From the NCBI RefSeq assembly GCF_033807715.1, contig NC_084587.1:10014863-10078862 (forward strand): DNA of 64,000 bases, written 5' to 3'. Positions 45,544 through 55,775 of the stretch are shown here, piece after piece. Origin of the DNA: Cololabis saira. Lineage: Eukaryota; Chordata; Actinopteri; Beloniformes; Belonidae. A program made the translations under genes and the position numbers. How positions within the stretch are numbered: the stretch's first letter is position 1; every line of letters begins with the position of its first letter. The notes under the pieces are model-generated. The model searched no databases. It was given only the letters and a program-made list of their open reading frames with translations, and was not told the origin of the DNA.

Positions 45544-46111
45544 TATATATTGTGGTTGGATGTTTAGGGTTGCCAACTCCCTGAAAAATAAATAAGGGAC
45601 ACCTCATCTACAGGACCAGCCAACCCGATTGCCTTCACCTTTCCTGGCGTGGTGAATTTTTTTAGCCCCTTTTTTCGTGAGTGAAACGCTTTTTTTTAAC
45701 TATTTGACTCGAACCTGAATTGAATTAGATGCATATTTTTGAATGCCATGAACACATGGAAAACAAATTATTATCCAGCAATTCACTTTAATACAAAATA
45801 ACAAAATTAACTGAATAAAATAAGTATCTTTCTTAAACAGAAACCTGTCCAGCTTAACTTAAAATTGTATACATTAATATAAAACAATAGAAAGAAAGCA
45901 GAACATCTATTCTGTAATTGTGCACATTTTTAGTGCAATAACAAAAGTGCAAACAGAAAGTCTGTAGAAAACTTGTAAACATATTTGTGCCTCAAAGGCC
46001 ATGACTGTAGGCTGAAGTTGTTGTAAAAACAGAAAAAAATAACTTGTGAACTCAACAGCTCAATGCTCAATTTTCCATTGGCATTTTATGACTATTTTCT
46101 GACTCTCACAT

Positions 46112-46843
46112 ATGGAGCCAAATCAAGGCCAAAAGTTTTGCTAATTTGAAAATAAAATTTGAACCTGAAAATTCATTTTTACAGTTTCAATTTTATTTTT
46201 TTCAGTATCAGATCTTTTTTTCAGCTTCAAATCTTTTTATTTCAGTTTCAAATCTTTTTTTCAGTTTCAAATCTTTTTTTTTCAGTTTCACGTCTTTTTT
46301 TTCAGTTTCACTTCTTTTTTTTTCAGTTTCAAATTTTTTTTTCAGGTTCAGACTTTTGGCCCCGATCTGGCGTGGGGGGCGTGGCATCAACTGAGAGGGG
46401 CGTGGCATCATGAGTGACAGCATAAGAGAGAAGGCGGGGGACGTTCCTCAGTCATGTTGCCTTCAGGAAACGTAGGTTGCAGAAGTTATCAGTAGAAGTA
46501 TGATTCAACACTGTATATACACCATATTCACGTGATTGGCAGTGGAAAAAACTGATATTAGTGACACATTTCATTTTAAAAAGCTGTTTTAGACCGTACT
46601 TGGCACCAATCGCAGTATAAAAGCAATAAACTATGTCAGATTGTACAGTTCAACAGCCACACTTTAAAGTTTGACATTTCCCACTTCCACATACTACCAA
46701 GTACGGTCTAAAACAGCTTTTTAAACAGAAACTGAAAAAAAGATCTGATACTGAAAAAAATAAAATTGAAACTGAAAAAAAGAATTTTCAGGTTCAAATT
46801 TTATTTTCAAATTAGCAAAACTTTTGGCCTTAATTTGGCTCCA
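46112..46843. mobile_element. Element with long inverted ends (ATGGAGCCAAATYAAGGCCA)
   Basis: Left ATGGAGCCAAATCAAGGCCA and right TGGCCTTAATTTGGCTCCAT continue as inverted repeats for over 80 bp including AATAAAATTTGAACCTGAAA. A second inner inverted pair around 46578-46603 and 46698-46723 (TGTTTTAGACCGTACTTGG) adds to the foldback. T-rich TTTTTTTTCAGTTTCA repeats fill the left arm. A 6-bp CTCACA borders it if one more base (T/A) at each end is counted. Confidence 0.65.
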
Positions 46844-46861
46844 TACTCACAGTAATACGGG

Positions 46862-47655
46862 CAGTGGTGGACAGTAACGGAGTAAATTTACTTGAGTACT
46901 GTACTTAAGTACATATCCAGAGGATTTGTACTTTACTTGAGTATTAGATTTCTTTGGTACTTATTACTCTTACTTGAATACATTTCCAAGACAAATATTT
47001 TTACTTTTACTCGAGTAAATTTCTAGGAAGGCTGAAAAGTACTCGTTACTTTCAGGTCTGCTCTTTTTTCTTCTTCCCTAAAATCCTATTGGACACAAGC
47101 TGTTTTTGTCAAAGGAGGAGACCTATCACAGTGCACGCTCTCCACTGGGATGTACGTAAAGCGGAAATATGTCAAGCCTCCTCAAAACGATACCGCCAAA
47201 GTAGGCTGCGTTTGTCAAGACAGAGCCGCAACAAGAAACTCTGCAACTCTGCATCATCTGCTGTCCTCTTATGATCCCATTCATTTGATTTGTTTTTGGT
47301 GTTTCTGCAGGTTTTATATAACATTGTGGTTCTAAAAGCAGCACATCAGTGCAGCTGGTTTCAAAGAGTTAATTCTCAGAAGATCCTTAAATTAATTTAC
47401 AAAAAATATAGTAATTTACTGATGTGGAAAATAAGAAATTTACTCTTACTCTTACTCTTACTTTTACTTTTACTTAAAGTAAATTTAAAAGCATTTACTT
47501 TTGGATACTTAAGTACCTTTAAAAGCAAGTACTTTTCTACTCTTACTCAAGTAATATTTTGACTGAGCTACTTTTACTTGTAACGGAGTAAATTTTGACC
47601 AGTAGTATTTGTACTCTTACTCAAGTACTGGGGTCGTGTACTCTGTCCACCTCTG
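46862..47655. mobile_element. Non-autonomous hAT (CAGTGGTGGACAGTAACGGA end)
   Basis: Ends CAGTGGTGGACAG and CTGTCCACCTCTG, perfect 8-bp duplication AATACGGG at 46854-46861 and 47656-47663. The interior is rich in ACTTGAGTA/TACTTTTACT words. No transposase. Confidence 0.9.
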
Positions 47656-48058
47656 AATACGGGACAAAGTGCGTCCCTTTTCAGCTCAATACGGGACGCG
47701 TACTTTAGTTTATAAATACGTAGTCCATGGGCCAGACCAGATATCAGCACCACTCAAAGTGACAAAACTTGCTTATAATTTTTTGAAAAGATCCATGTCT
47801 ATAGATAATATTTTGGTATGATAACCCTTCCTGAGTGGCAGCTGTATCATAGTTATCAGCTCATCCCCCTCCCCTCAGAAAATTACATTTTAGATGCTTG
47901 TTTATAAAACTAAGCTGGTTCCTTATCTCATTGTGGTGTCCTTTATGTCGTGTATTTGCATGATAAAGACCAGTTTGTGACATTAGCCTCGTGGCTGTTA
48001 TAGTTTCATAGGAGCCTAATGATGCTCTTCTAGTTTAAGGCTCACAATGACCTGCAAC

Positions 48059-48622
48059 TAGGGATGGGTGGTATGGACTAAAAAATTTATCACGATCATT
48101 TCTGGCATTTATCCCGATAACGATAAAAATGATGATCAAAAAAATACCAATTCAACTCCATCTTAACTATAAATCTATCTCGCTCTCAGATCCGCCATGT
48201 TTGTTACACAAAAATGTCATCAACGGGAATTTATCCTTCCTTCCTTCCTTCCTTCCTTCCTTCCTTCCTTCCTTCCTTCCTTCCTTCCTTCCTTCCTTCC
48301 TTCCTTCCTTCCTTCCTTCCTTCCTTCCTTCCTTCCTTCCTTCCTTCCTTCCTTCCTTCCTTCCTTCCTTCCTTCCTTCCTTCCTTCCTTCTTTTCTCCC
48401 TTCCTTATTTTCTCCCATCCTCCCTTCCTTATTTTCTTCCTTCCTTATTTCCTTCCTTCCTTCCCGTACGTTGTGCGTGGATTTAACGCAGAACCATAAA
48501 TCAGCTTTACACAAAAACGTCATCAACGGGAATTTATCGTTTTTACCGCAAGATGACAAATTCTTATCGTGGGGAATTTTTTTGACGGTATATTGTGAAC
48601 GGTAAAATAATGCCCATTCCTA
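48059..48622. mobile_element. Non-autonomous hAT (TAGGRATGGG family), copy 3, with (TTCC)n
   Basis: Inverted relative to copies 1 and 2. Ends TAGGGATGGGTGGTATGG and AATGCCCATTCCTA, perfect 8-bp duplication CCTGCAAC at 48051-48058 and 48623-48630. Interior (TTCC)n at about 48235-48391. Confidence 0.92.
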
Positions 48623-48674
48623 CCTGCAACTATGATATAGTATCAGTATATTATACATTTCCTGAATCCTTGTG

Positions 48675-49640
48675 GTCCTGGGAGTCCATCCATCCATTAT
48701 CTATACCCGCTTTATCCTTTGCAGGGTCACGGGGGTCTGCTGGAGCCTATCCCAGCTATTTTCAGGCGAGAGGCAGGGGTTACACCCTGGACAGGTCGCC
48801 AGTCCATCACAGGGCCACATATACACAAACAACCAGACACACTCACACTTACGGGCAATTTAGAATCATCAATTAACCTAGCATGCATGTTTTTGGACTG
48901 TGGGATAGGGTTGCCACCCGTCCCGTAAAATACGGAATTGTCCTTTATTTGAGAAAAAAATGTTGCGTCCCGTATTGAACTAATACGGGACACGATTTGT
49001 AACGTATTTTCATTAACTTTTACACCATATTCTAGTTGAATTATTGAAATAAATTAACTTTTACACCATATTCTAGTTGAATTATTGAAATAAATTAACT
49101 TTTACACCATATTCTAGTTGAATTATTGAAATGAATTAACTTTTACACCATATTCTAGTTGAATTATTGAAATAAATTAACTTTTACACCATATTCTAGT
49201 TGAATTATTGAAATAAATTAACTTTTACACCATATTCTTCACCTGTAGCTATATTATACATCTGGGCTGATGTGGACATACATAGCATAGGAGGATATTT
49301 CAGTTGCTAGTATGGTTGTCTGTCTGTACAGTCATGCAAGTTCAATGCTATTAAAGCACTTTAAACTTTAAATCAAAGCATTTAGTTTTTTCATATAAAA
49401 TAAACACATTTTTATGCAGTTTAGAAGTTTTGGGGCTTTTTTTTTGTCGCCTGCGCTGCTGAAATCAGGGCGTCCCTTATTTCTATTTCTGAAAGGTGGC
49501 AACCCTACTGTGGGAGGAAACCGGAGTACCCGGAGGAAACCCACGCAAAAACGGGGAGAACATGCAAACTCCACACAGAAGGTCCTGGGAGTTTTCCAGT
49601 TTTTGTACTTTGTGTCTCTGTTGTTCCTAGATGACACAGG
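48675..49640. mobile_element. Common teleost repeat (RTE-type tail, reversed) split by a hAT
   Basis: CCATCCATTATCTATACCCG, GGTCGCCAGTCCATCACAGG, GCATGCATGTTTTTGGACTG and, after the insertion, TGGGAGGAAACCGGAGTACC and AACATGCAAACTCCACACAG follow the usual order. The CCATCC start looks like a reversed (GGAT)n LINE tail. Confidence 0.6.
48906..49507. mobile_element. hAT with internal 41-bp tandem repeats
   Basis: Ends TAGGGTTGCCACCC and AAGGTGGCAACCCTA, perfect 8-bp duplication CTGTGGGA at 48898-48905 and 49508-49515. Five copies plus a partial sixth of a 41-bp unit (TTAACTTTTACACCATATTC...) start at 49013, 49054, 49095, 49136, 49177 and 49218. Confidence 0.92.
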
Positions 49641-50264
49641 GCTAAAAGATTGTATATCGTTTAGGCGAATATTGGGTAAAAATGTGTGTTTTTTTTAGTT
49701 TAAAGAGCTGCAGTGACCTCTATGTTGGTCAGAAAGATTCACATCTTAGCTTGAATGTATGCTTAAAAGGTCCCCTTTTAAAATGATACCAAAGACAATA
49801 TTGTGAAACATTGACAGATATTCTGTACATGAGTCTAAACCAGGATATGCATCTAAAATGTAATTTTCTGAAGGGGGGTGGGTGACTTCATGAGCTGATA
49901 ACTATGATACAGCTGCCACTCAGGAAGGATTATCATGCCAGAATATCATCTATAGATATGGATCTTTTCAAAAAATCATAAGTAAGTTTTGTCACCTTGA
50001 GTGGTGCTGACCAGTGAAATTTTGGGCTCTGGCCCATGGACTAACGGGAAGATTCCGTTTTTCAAGGGACAGTTGGCAACCCTAGTCATGTTACCTAGTA
50101 CCACTTCCCTCCTCTCGCCGGTTAAACACGCGCCATCATCCAGGGATAGGAACGCTCTTCTCCTGAGCAACGCTGCCATCTAGCGGTGAGTTTAGGAACA
50201 GCACGTGGCTGCAGTTATAACGTTGGACAGAAACTACTGTTTGCGACACTAGTAGTATTGTTGT

Positions 50265-50976
50265 CAGAGGTGTCAAAAGTATTCACATTCATTACTCAGG
50301 TATAATGATAGATACTAGAGTTTAAAAATACTCCTGTAGAAGTTGAAGTATCAACTCAAGTTTTTTACTCAAGTAAAAGTATAAAAGTACTGGTTTCAAA
50401 ACTACTTAAAGTATAAAAGTAAAAGTAATGTAAGGGGGAAAAAAGCCATTAAGGACAAAAGCCATTGAAAATGAATGCATCTTAGTATAATGCAAATATA
50501 TTAAAGAACCATATATGTGTACTATTGAGCATTAACATGTGTTTCAGAGAGCAGGAGATATGATGACTAGTTGCCTATAAGTATTGTAATGGTGCAAAAA
50601 GTCAAACTTCAGAGGCATGTTATCATTTATCCTAACCTTTATTGGAATGTACATCCAAGTTTAGTTGCAGGAATCTGAGGGAACGGATGTAAGAACAAAA
50701 CTGGACAAGAACATCTGAAACAACCACAACATAATTCACTCTATCCGGATGGAGCAATTTAACTGGATAGTTTTTTTTTAAAGGCCGAAATGAAATAGAG
50801 GAACGAGGCTGTTTTTAAAATGTAAGGAGTAAAAAGTACAGATAATTGTGTGAAAATGTAAAGAGTAAAAGTAAAAAGTCGTCTGAAAAATAATGACTCC
50901 AGTGAAGTATAGATAACGAAAATTTCTACTCAAGTAAGGTAATGAAGTATTTGTACTTTGTTACTTGACACCTCTG
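50265..50976. mobile_element. Non-autonomous hAT, CAGAGGTGTCA family, copy 4
   Basis: Same ends as copy 1. The flanks show a 13-bp identical direct repeat GTAGTATTGTTGT (50252-50264 and 50977-50989), longer than the 8 bp usual for hAT. Confidence 0.88.
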
Positions 50977-50989
50977 GTAGTATTGTTGT

Positions 50990-52017
50990 GATATGAATAC
51001 AGCAGACATCAGAAGCGGCATTAATAATGCAGCAATGATAGATATTTATGTCCAATACTACTTTGATGTGAACGTGATGAACCTAGAGAGAGTTATCAGC
51101 TAGTTCTGCGGCTTCCTCGGGCCATTAGTGCGTGTCCTCTGACCCATAATTTGGTGTTTGCTTGACTGTTTGTTTTTTGGCTTGCAGCTTCCCCCGTCAT
51201 TATCATTTCAGGCAGCAGCAGGGAGGTTTTTCCATGCTAAAGGCTCTAAAACACAAGAATCACCAAAGAGTAGGCAGAAAAAAAGTTGTTTTTTTTTAAA
51301 ATCCCTTAGTGATGTCCAAGAAACCAGGATGCATGATTTAAAATCCTGACCTGAACACACACAGAAATATGTTCTGAGCTTTTTATAGCTCCTTGTTTTG
51401 CATTAAGGACAACACATGTATCCTTGTCCAGGTTTTACCCCGGCCTTTCACCCAAACAGAGATGAGATAAGCAGTCATGGATGGATGAAGCGACAAAGCA
51501 ACAATTCGACAAAACACAATAATTTATTTTCATCAAATCTAGAGGCAATTTGTGGTTACAATCATTACAGATGCAAGAGCTGACGTGTGTTTTACACAAC
51601 CGGCACACTACCACTAACAGGCCAATAACACACCCACTACTCATTAGAACTACATGCAAAGTGAAACCTAGAGCAAGACAAATAACATTATAACATTAAC
51701 ATACAATACATTTTGTTTTTTTGCAGCACCATTATTTGTGTAAGTCTACAGGACATCCAGAATAATTCACACTGGCTTGGGCTTCTGCTGTCCACAGTGA
51801 TTTCCTCGCGTTGCTCCCTGAAAGTTTGGACAAAAGTTTTAGCAGACAGGACCGTTGCACAATAATTTGCAGCTTATAAAATTCTCCATCTAGCATATAA
51901 GGATGGGCCAATCCCCTTCTTCTTCTTCTTCTTCTTCTCTGTGTTTGTGTTTTGTTGCTTTTGCTGGTCCGTGTCTAGATTTTTGGGGAGTTGTTGCATT
52001 TGCAAATATTATCAAAT

Positions 52018-52048
<31 letters not shown>

Positions 52049-52064
52049 CTGTCCGTAAATCAGC
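50990..52064. other. 3-prime flank and probable 3-prime UTR of the osteocalcin gene
   Basis: On the minus strand an AATAAA signal lies near 51526 (TTTATT on the plus strand), about 540 bp after the osteocalcin stop. A run of about 27 A on the plus strand at 52022-52048 would be poly(U) in the message. No other exon recognised. Confidence 0.4.
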
Positions 52065-53412
52065 TTAGAAGGGGACAGGTCCGTAGTAGGCGGTGTACGC
52101 AGCTACGATGCCCTGAGTCTCGGCCAGCTCGTCGCAGGCGTCATTCAGCTCACAAACCTCCCTCAGGCTGGAAAACAAGAGGGAGAAAAGCGGTCAGACG
52201 AAATGCAACACATCAAGTGCAACTCAGAGATTTTGATTCTGTATTCAACTTTTTTTTTTTGTGTGCATCATCAGTACCTTTCCAGCTGCAGGGGGCTGAG
52301 GGGTTCTCCTGGGGCAGCTCTTCTTCTCCTCAGGAGAACAGCAGCCAGGTCTCTCTTCATGATCACCTCGGGGGCCTCAGTAGCTGCTGGGACTGGAGGG
52401 GACAAAAAACAGCTAGTGAGTCTCATGGATATTATATATTGTGATTTTCTGTAATGCAATTACAAAAACAAAAATGTCATACATTCTGGATTCATTACAA
52501 ATCAACTGAGCCTTTTATTATTTTAATATTGCTGATCATGGCTTACAGTTTAAGAAAACTCAAATATTCTATCTCAAGAAATTTGAATATTCTGGGAATC
52601 TTAATCTTAAACCGTAAACCATAATCAGCAATATTAAAATAATAAAAGGCTTGCAATATTTCAGTTGATTTGTTATTTTTGTTTTTTTAATTGCATTACA
52701 GAAAATAAAGAACTTTATCACAATATTCTAATTTTCGGAGACAGTCCTGTACACAGGAACCGTTAAGAACTGCTAAATACCTTCAACACTGACTGACTCT
52801 GAGGAGGAAGATGAAGAGGAGGAAGAGTCAGAAGCAGAGTCAGACTCAGAAGATTCAGAGGAGGAGGACTCTGAGGACTCGGAGGACTCGGAGGACTCTG
52901 AAGACTCGGAGGACTCGGATGAGGAGCTGGAATCAGAAGTCGAGTCTGAGCTTGAGTTGGAGTCGGATGCTGAAGAATCTGACGAGGAATCGGACTCGGA
53001 GGAGGACGAGGACGAGGATGCAGGTGCAGCATCAGCAGGTGCAGCATCGGCAGCTGCAGCGTCGACAGGTGTGTCGTCAACAGGTGCAGCATCAGCAGGT
53101 GCAGCATCAGCAGGTGCACCGTCAGCAGGTGCAGCATCAGCGGTCATAGCATCGGCGGGTGCAGCATCAAACGGTGCAACTTCATCAGCATAGTCAAGAA
53201 CATGATCCTCGTAATGATCTGGGTCCACAGCTGAAAAACGCAGGAAAAAAACATGTGTTGAACAAACTTAAGGGGCTTGATATGATGATTATAACCCAGA
53301 ATAAGCCCGAGAGCAGTGTGAGGATCCCCGGAGAGCGTCTACTACCCTTACCTCCCATGGACCAGCACACCGACAGGAGAGCGCAGACGGAGAGGAGGGC
53401 CAGAGTCTTCAT
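52065..53412 (-). CDS. bglap: Osteocalcin with long acidic propeptide (osteocalcin-2 type), four exons, 242 aa
   Basis: Osteocalcin is a secreted, vitamin K-dependent Gla protein that binds hydroxyapatite in bone. Coding exons in transcript order: 53352-53412, 52781-53230, 52278-52392, 52065-52167; phases 1, 1 and 2 join cleanly. Residues 1-18 ([18 protein letters not shown]) are a signal peptide. Exon 2 encodes an unusual propeptide: an Ala/Asp/Pro repeat (about 35-85) then an almost pure Ser/Glu/Asp tract (about 86-166) with many SxE sites for secretory (Fam20C-type) kinases. Exon 3 holds the carboxylase-recognition-like [13 protein letters not shown] and the furin site RRRR at 192-195. The mature 47-residue protein has E208, E212 and E215 at the spacing of human Gla17, 21 and 24, the C214-C220 disulphide pair, and the conserved [12 protein letters not shown] end. 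Ordinary osteocalcins are about 100 residues; fish have a second isoform with a Ser-rich acidic propeptide, and this fits it. Confidence 0.93.
52437..52749. mobile_element. Palindromic TA-flanked MITE, partial copy 5
   Basis: Lacks the left terminus; right end CGGAGACAGTCCTG followed by TA at 52750-52751. It makes up about 313 of the 388 bp of osteocalcin intron 2 and ends 30 bp from the exon 2 donor. Confidence 0.82.
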
Positions 53413-53600
53413 GATGCCTCGGAGTTAAAGTCTTGCTCGAGAGAAGATGGGGCTCTTCAGTGCTTGCTTTCCTTTCGTTCGTTCGTTGCACGGCTTTGCT
53501 CTGATTCTCTCCCCTAAGACCAGGTCAATATATATACCGTAGCCCACATCTTCTTGTCAGACCAGACCCACACAGCGAGGTGGCGCTCTGATTGGCCCGG
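53413..53600 (-). promoter_or_regulatory. bglap: Osteocalcin promoter with TATA and CCAAT boxes
   Basis: TATATATA at 53529-53536, about 117 bp before the ATG on the minus strand, and a CCAAT box (ATTGG on the plus strand at 53591-53595) some 55 bp further upstream. The spacing fits a regulated, tissue-specific promoter, unlike the TATA-less fronts of rhbdd2 and ociad1. Confidence 0.65.
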
Positions 53601-54153
53601 GAGTCAAATGTCACCGTTTCCGCCTGCTACTCGTCATGAAAGCTCCCACAAACACCCACGCGTCCCGCTGGCACCGAGCCTCACAGCTCAGAGTTCGCCG
53701 CCACAAGCATTCCTGACATTCGTCTGCACGTGCGGTGAACGGCGTGTAAAACCTTTGCGTCTGTGTGGAAACACTCGCTTTATCATTACGGTAGAGACGG
53801 AGAGGCAAGTTCCACTTCAAATACTTCCCCCTCAACATCAGATCAATATTTTCCTCCTCTTGAAGTAGCTTCTTCTCATTTGCAGACGTCTCCTGCAGTT
53901 AAAATCATGAGAGACCAGATCAGAACAGCTGCTTCTCCAAAAACCACCACTGTCCCAACTCTGGATGAGGAATCCTCACCTGTACTGGACCTGAACCCCT
54001 CCTGCAGTGCAGGTCATGTGGGTCTGCAGGTCTTCCTGCAGCAGCGCTCCCTGACAGCTGTTGCCAGACAAAACACTGAGTTTTTCTTTAACTTATTTTC
54101 ATGCATAAACTACTTCTGACATGCTTCTGTCAATACCTCCAAAAAGTATTTCA
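53601..54153. other. Intergenic, upstream of osteocalcin
   Basis: A 118-codon plus-strand frame at 53763-54119 has no similarity I recognise and no signal peptide or domain; I do not call it a gene. No bounded repeat. Confidence 0.35.
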
Positions 54154-54161
54154 ATACTTTT

Positions 54162-54982
54162 AGGGATGTCCCGATACCATTTTTTTCACACCGAGTACGA
54201 GTACGAGTATTTTAATTTGTGTACTCGCCGATCCGATACTTCTACCACAAAAATAACTAGGCTAAAAATGCAATGAATTGGAAGTTTTATTTGCAACAGA
54301 AATTCAATTTTAAACAAAACTCGGCCAGTGGGTCTTTCCTCCGCGCTTTAGTCTCATCGCGGGTACATCAACTGAGCATGTGCGGTGCTTCACCTGAAGC
54401 CGTCCATATGAAACAACATAAACAATCAAATAGAATTTAAAAAACAGGCTAAATGAAATGATGTTATACGCTCTTGTACAGTAGGTGGCGGTATGCACCT
54501 TAAAGTTGGTTGCGATCTGCCAATAAAACAGAGAAGAAGAAGAAGAAGAACATAAACAATCCCATTGTTACAGTCCAAAATAGAGTGGTACCCGTGAGTG
54601 AGACTGGCAGTGCCGTTTCAGGCAAGATAGAGACAATTAATGTAAGCGGGATGTCAGTAGTGTGGACATATTTCAAAATAAGGGATGACGACAAAAGCAA
54701 GACAGACTGCGAGCTGTCGGCGCGGCTAACGCGGCTAACGTGGCTAACGTGGCTAACGCTAATGGGATTGTTTATGTCGTACTGTGAGTTACGTGGAGTG
54801 TTTAATAAAGTTCCCTGTGAGTAAGGGCGACTCAACATCTCCCTCTAGCGGCGCTAACCAGTAACTACTACAACAATTAAGTATCGGTGCGTGGTATCAG
54901 ACAACTTTTGCTAGTACGAGTGCGAGTATGAGAGCAGTATCGGCCCCGATACCGATACCAGTATCGGTATTGGGGCATCCCT
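54162..54982. mobile_element. Non-autonomous hAT (AGGGATGTCCCGATACCA end)
   Basis: Ends AGGGATGTCCCGATACC and GTATTGGGGCATCCCT with perfect 8-bp duplication ATACTTTT at 54154-54161 and 54983-54990. Interior has (AGTACG)n, (AAG)n and (GGCTAACGT)n runs (about 54721-54765). No transposase. Confidence 0.9.
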
Positions 54983-55362
54983 ATACTTTTATCATAGCCG
55001 ACGGCATCACTGCCCCTCATCTGCAGAAATGTATTGATTTCATTGAAATTCCAGTTTCCTTTCATCTCTTTTCCTAAATTTATTGCATTCTTGAAAATGA
55101 TGAACTGAAGAGGTTATATCAAACGTTATTATTTACTTCACATCACCGCACCGTCTGGTCACAACACGCTCCAGGTTCAGCTGTGACTCAGATCCATAAA
55201 TGGGTCAGCGGGTCACAAGCCGTAGTCACTTTAGTGTGTCGGACCAATTCAGATAGACCCCCCTTAAAACCCTTTACGGGTCAAATGGCCATATTTGATA
55301 ACTTCAATAGATGAACATCCTTTGAAAAATAGTTGCAAAGTCAAAAAAACAACTAACTAGAG

Positions 55363-55767
55363 CAGTGATTCCCAACCGGTGGGCCGCGGCCCCCCGGTGG
55401 GCTGCGGAGGTATTGCAAGTGGGCCGCCAAATCATTTCCAAAAAATTATGATATTTTTTTGGGGGGGAATATAATTATATAAAAATATACAGAATAATGC
55501 TTTAAATGTTAAAACTCAGTTATGTTTAAAATTCCATCCATCCATTTTCAATGAGCGATAGGACCTTTTGTTGTTATCGGTCGGACCACTTTGCAGCGGG
55601 ACTGCATTGCAGTTGACTTATTTACGTTTGATGCTGATACCTGAAACTGGAGTATAAAGATGGATAGCTGGCTAGCAACAGGGGGAATTAAAAAGTTCGG
55701 AGGTGGGCCGCGAACATTTTTGAGACATAAAAGTGAGCCCTGAGTTGGAAAAGGTTGGGAACCACTG
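55363..55767. mobile_element. hAT-Charlie-like MITE
   Basis: Ends CAGTGATTCCCAACCGGTGG and AAGGTTGGGAACCACTG, perfect 8-bp duplication AACTAGAG at 55355-55362 and 55768-55775. Ends resemble those at 15026 and 60792, so three related families with TAG-centred targets occur here. Confidence 0.92.
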
Positions 55768-55775
55768 AACTAGAG

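Larger units (their letters stand above)
45566..50084. mobile_element. Composite nest bounded by TAGGGTTGCCAACT ends
   Basis: Outer ends TAGGGTTGCCAACT (45566) and AGTTGGCAACCCTA (to 50084) face each other across 4.5 kb. Between them sit a long-TIR element (46112-46843), a hAT (46862-47655), a hAT with microsatellite (48059-48622), a repeat array with another hAT (48675-49640) and an inverted pair of about 230 bp (about 47705-47930 and 49790-50040). The 8-bp flanks are only 5 of 8 alike, so whether this is one insertion is uncertain. Confidence 0.5.

Noticed and set aside
49013..49239. Regular direct repeats resembling a CRISPR array
   Set aside because: Units are immediately tandem with no unique spacers, and lie inside a eukaryotic hAT element.
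52811..53193. Arg/Thr- and Glu/Asp-rich plus-strand frames
   Set aside because: Antisense shadows of the osteocalcin propeptide exon.
53763..54119. 118-codon plus-strand frame upstream of osteocalcin
   Set aside because: No recognisable domain or exon context; plausible by chance.
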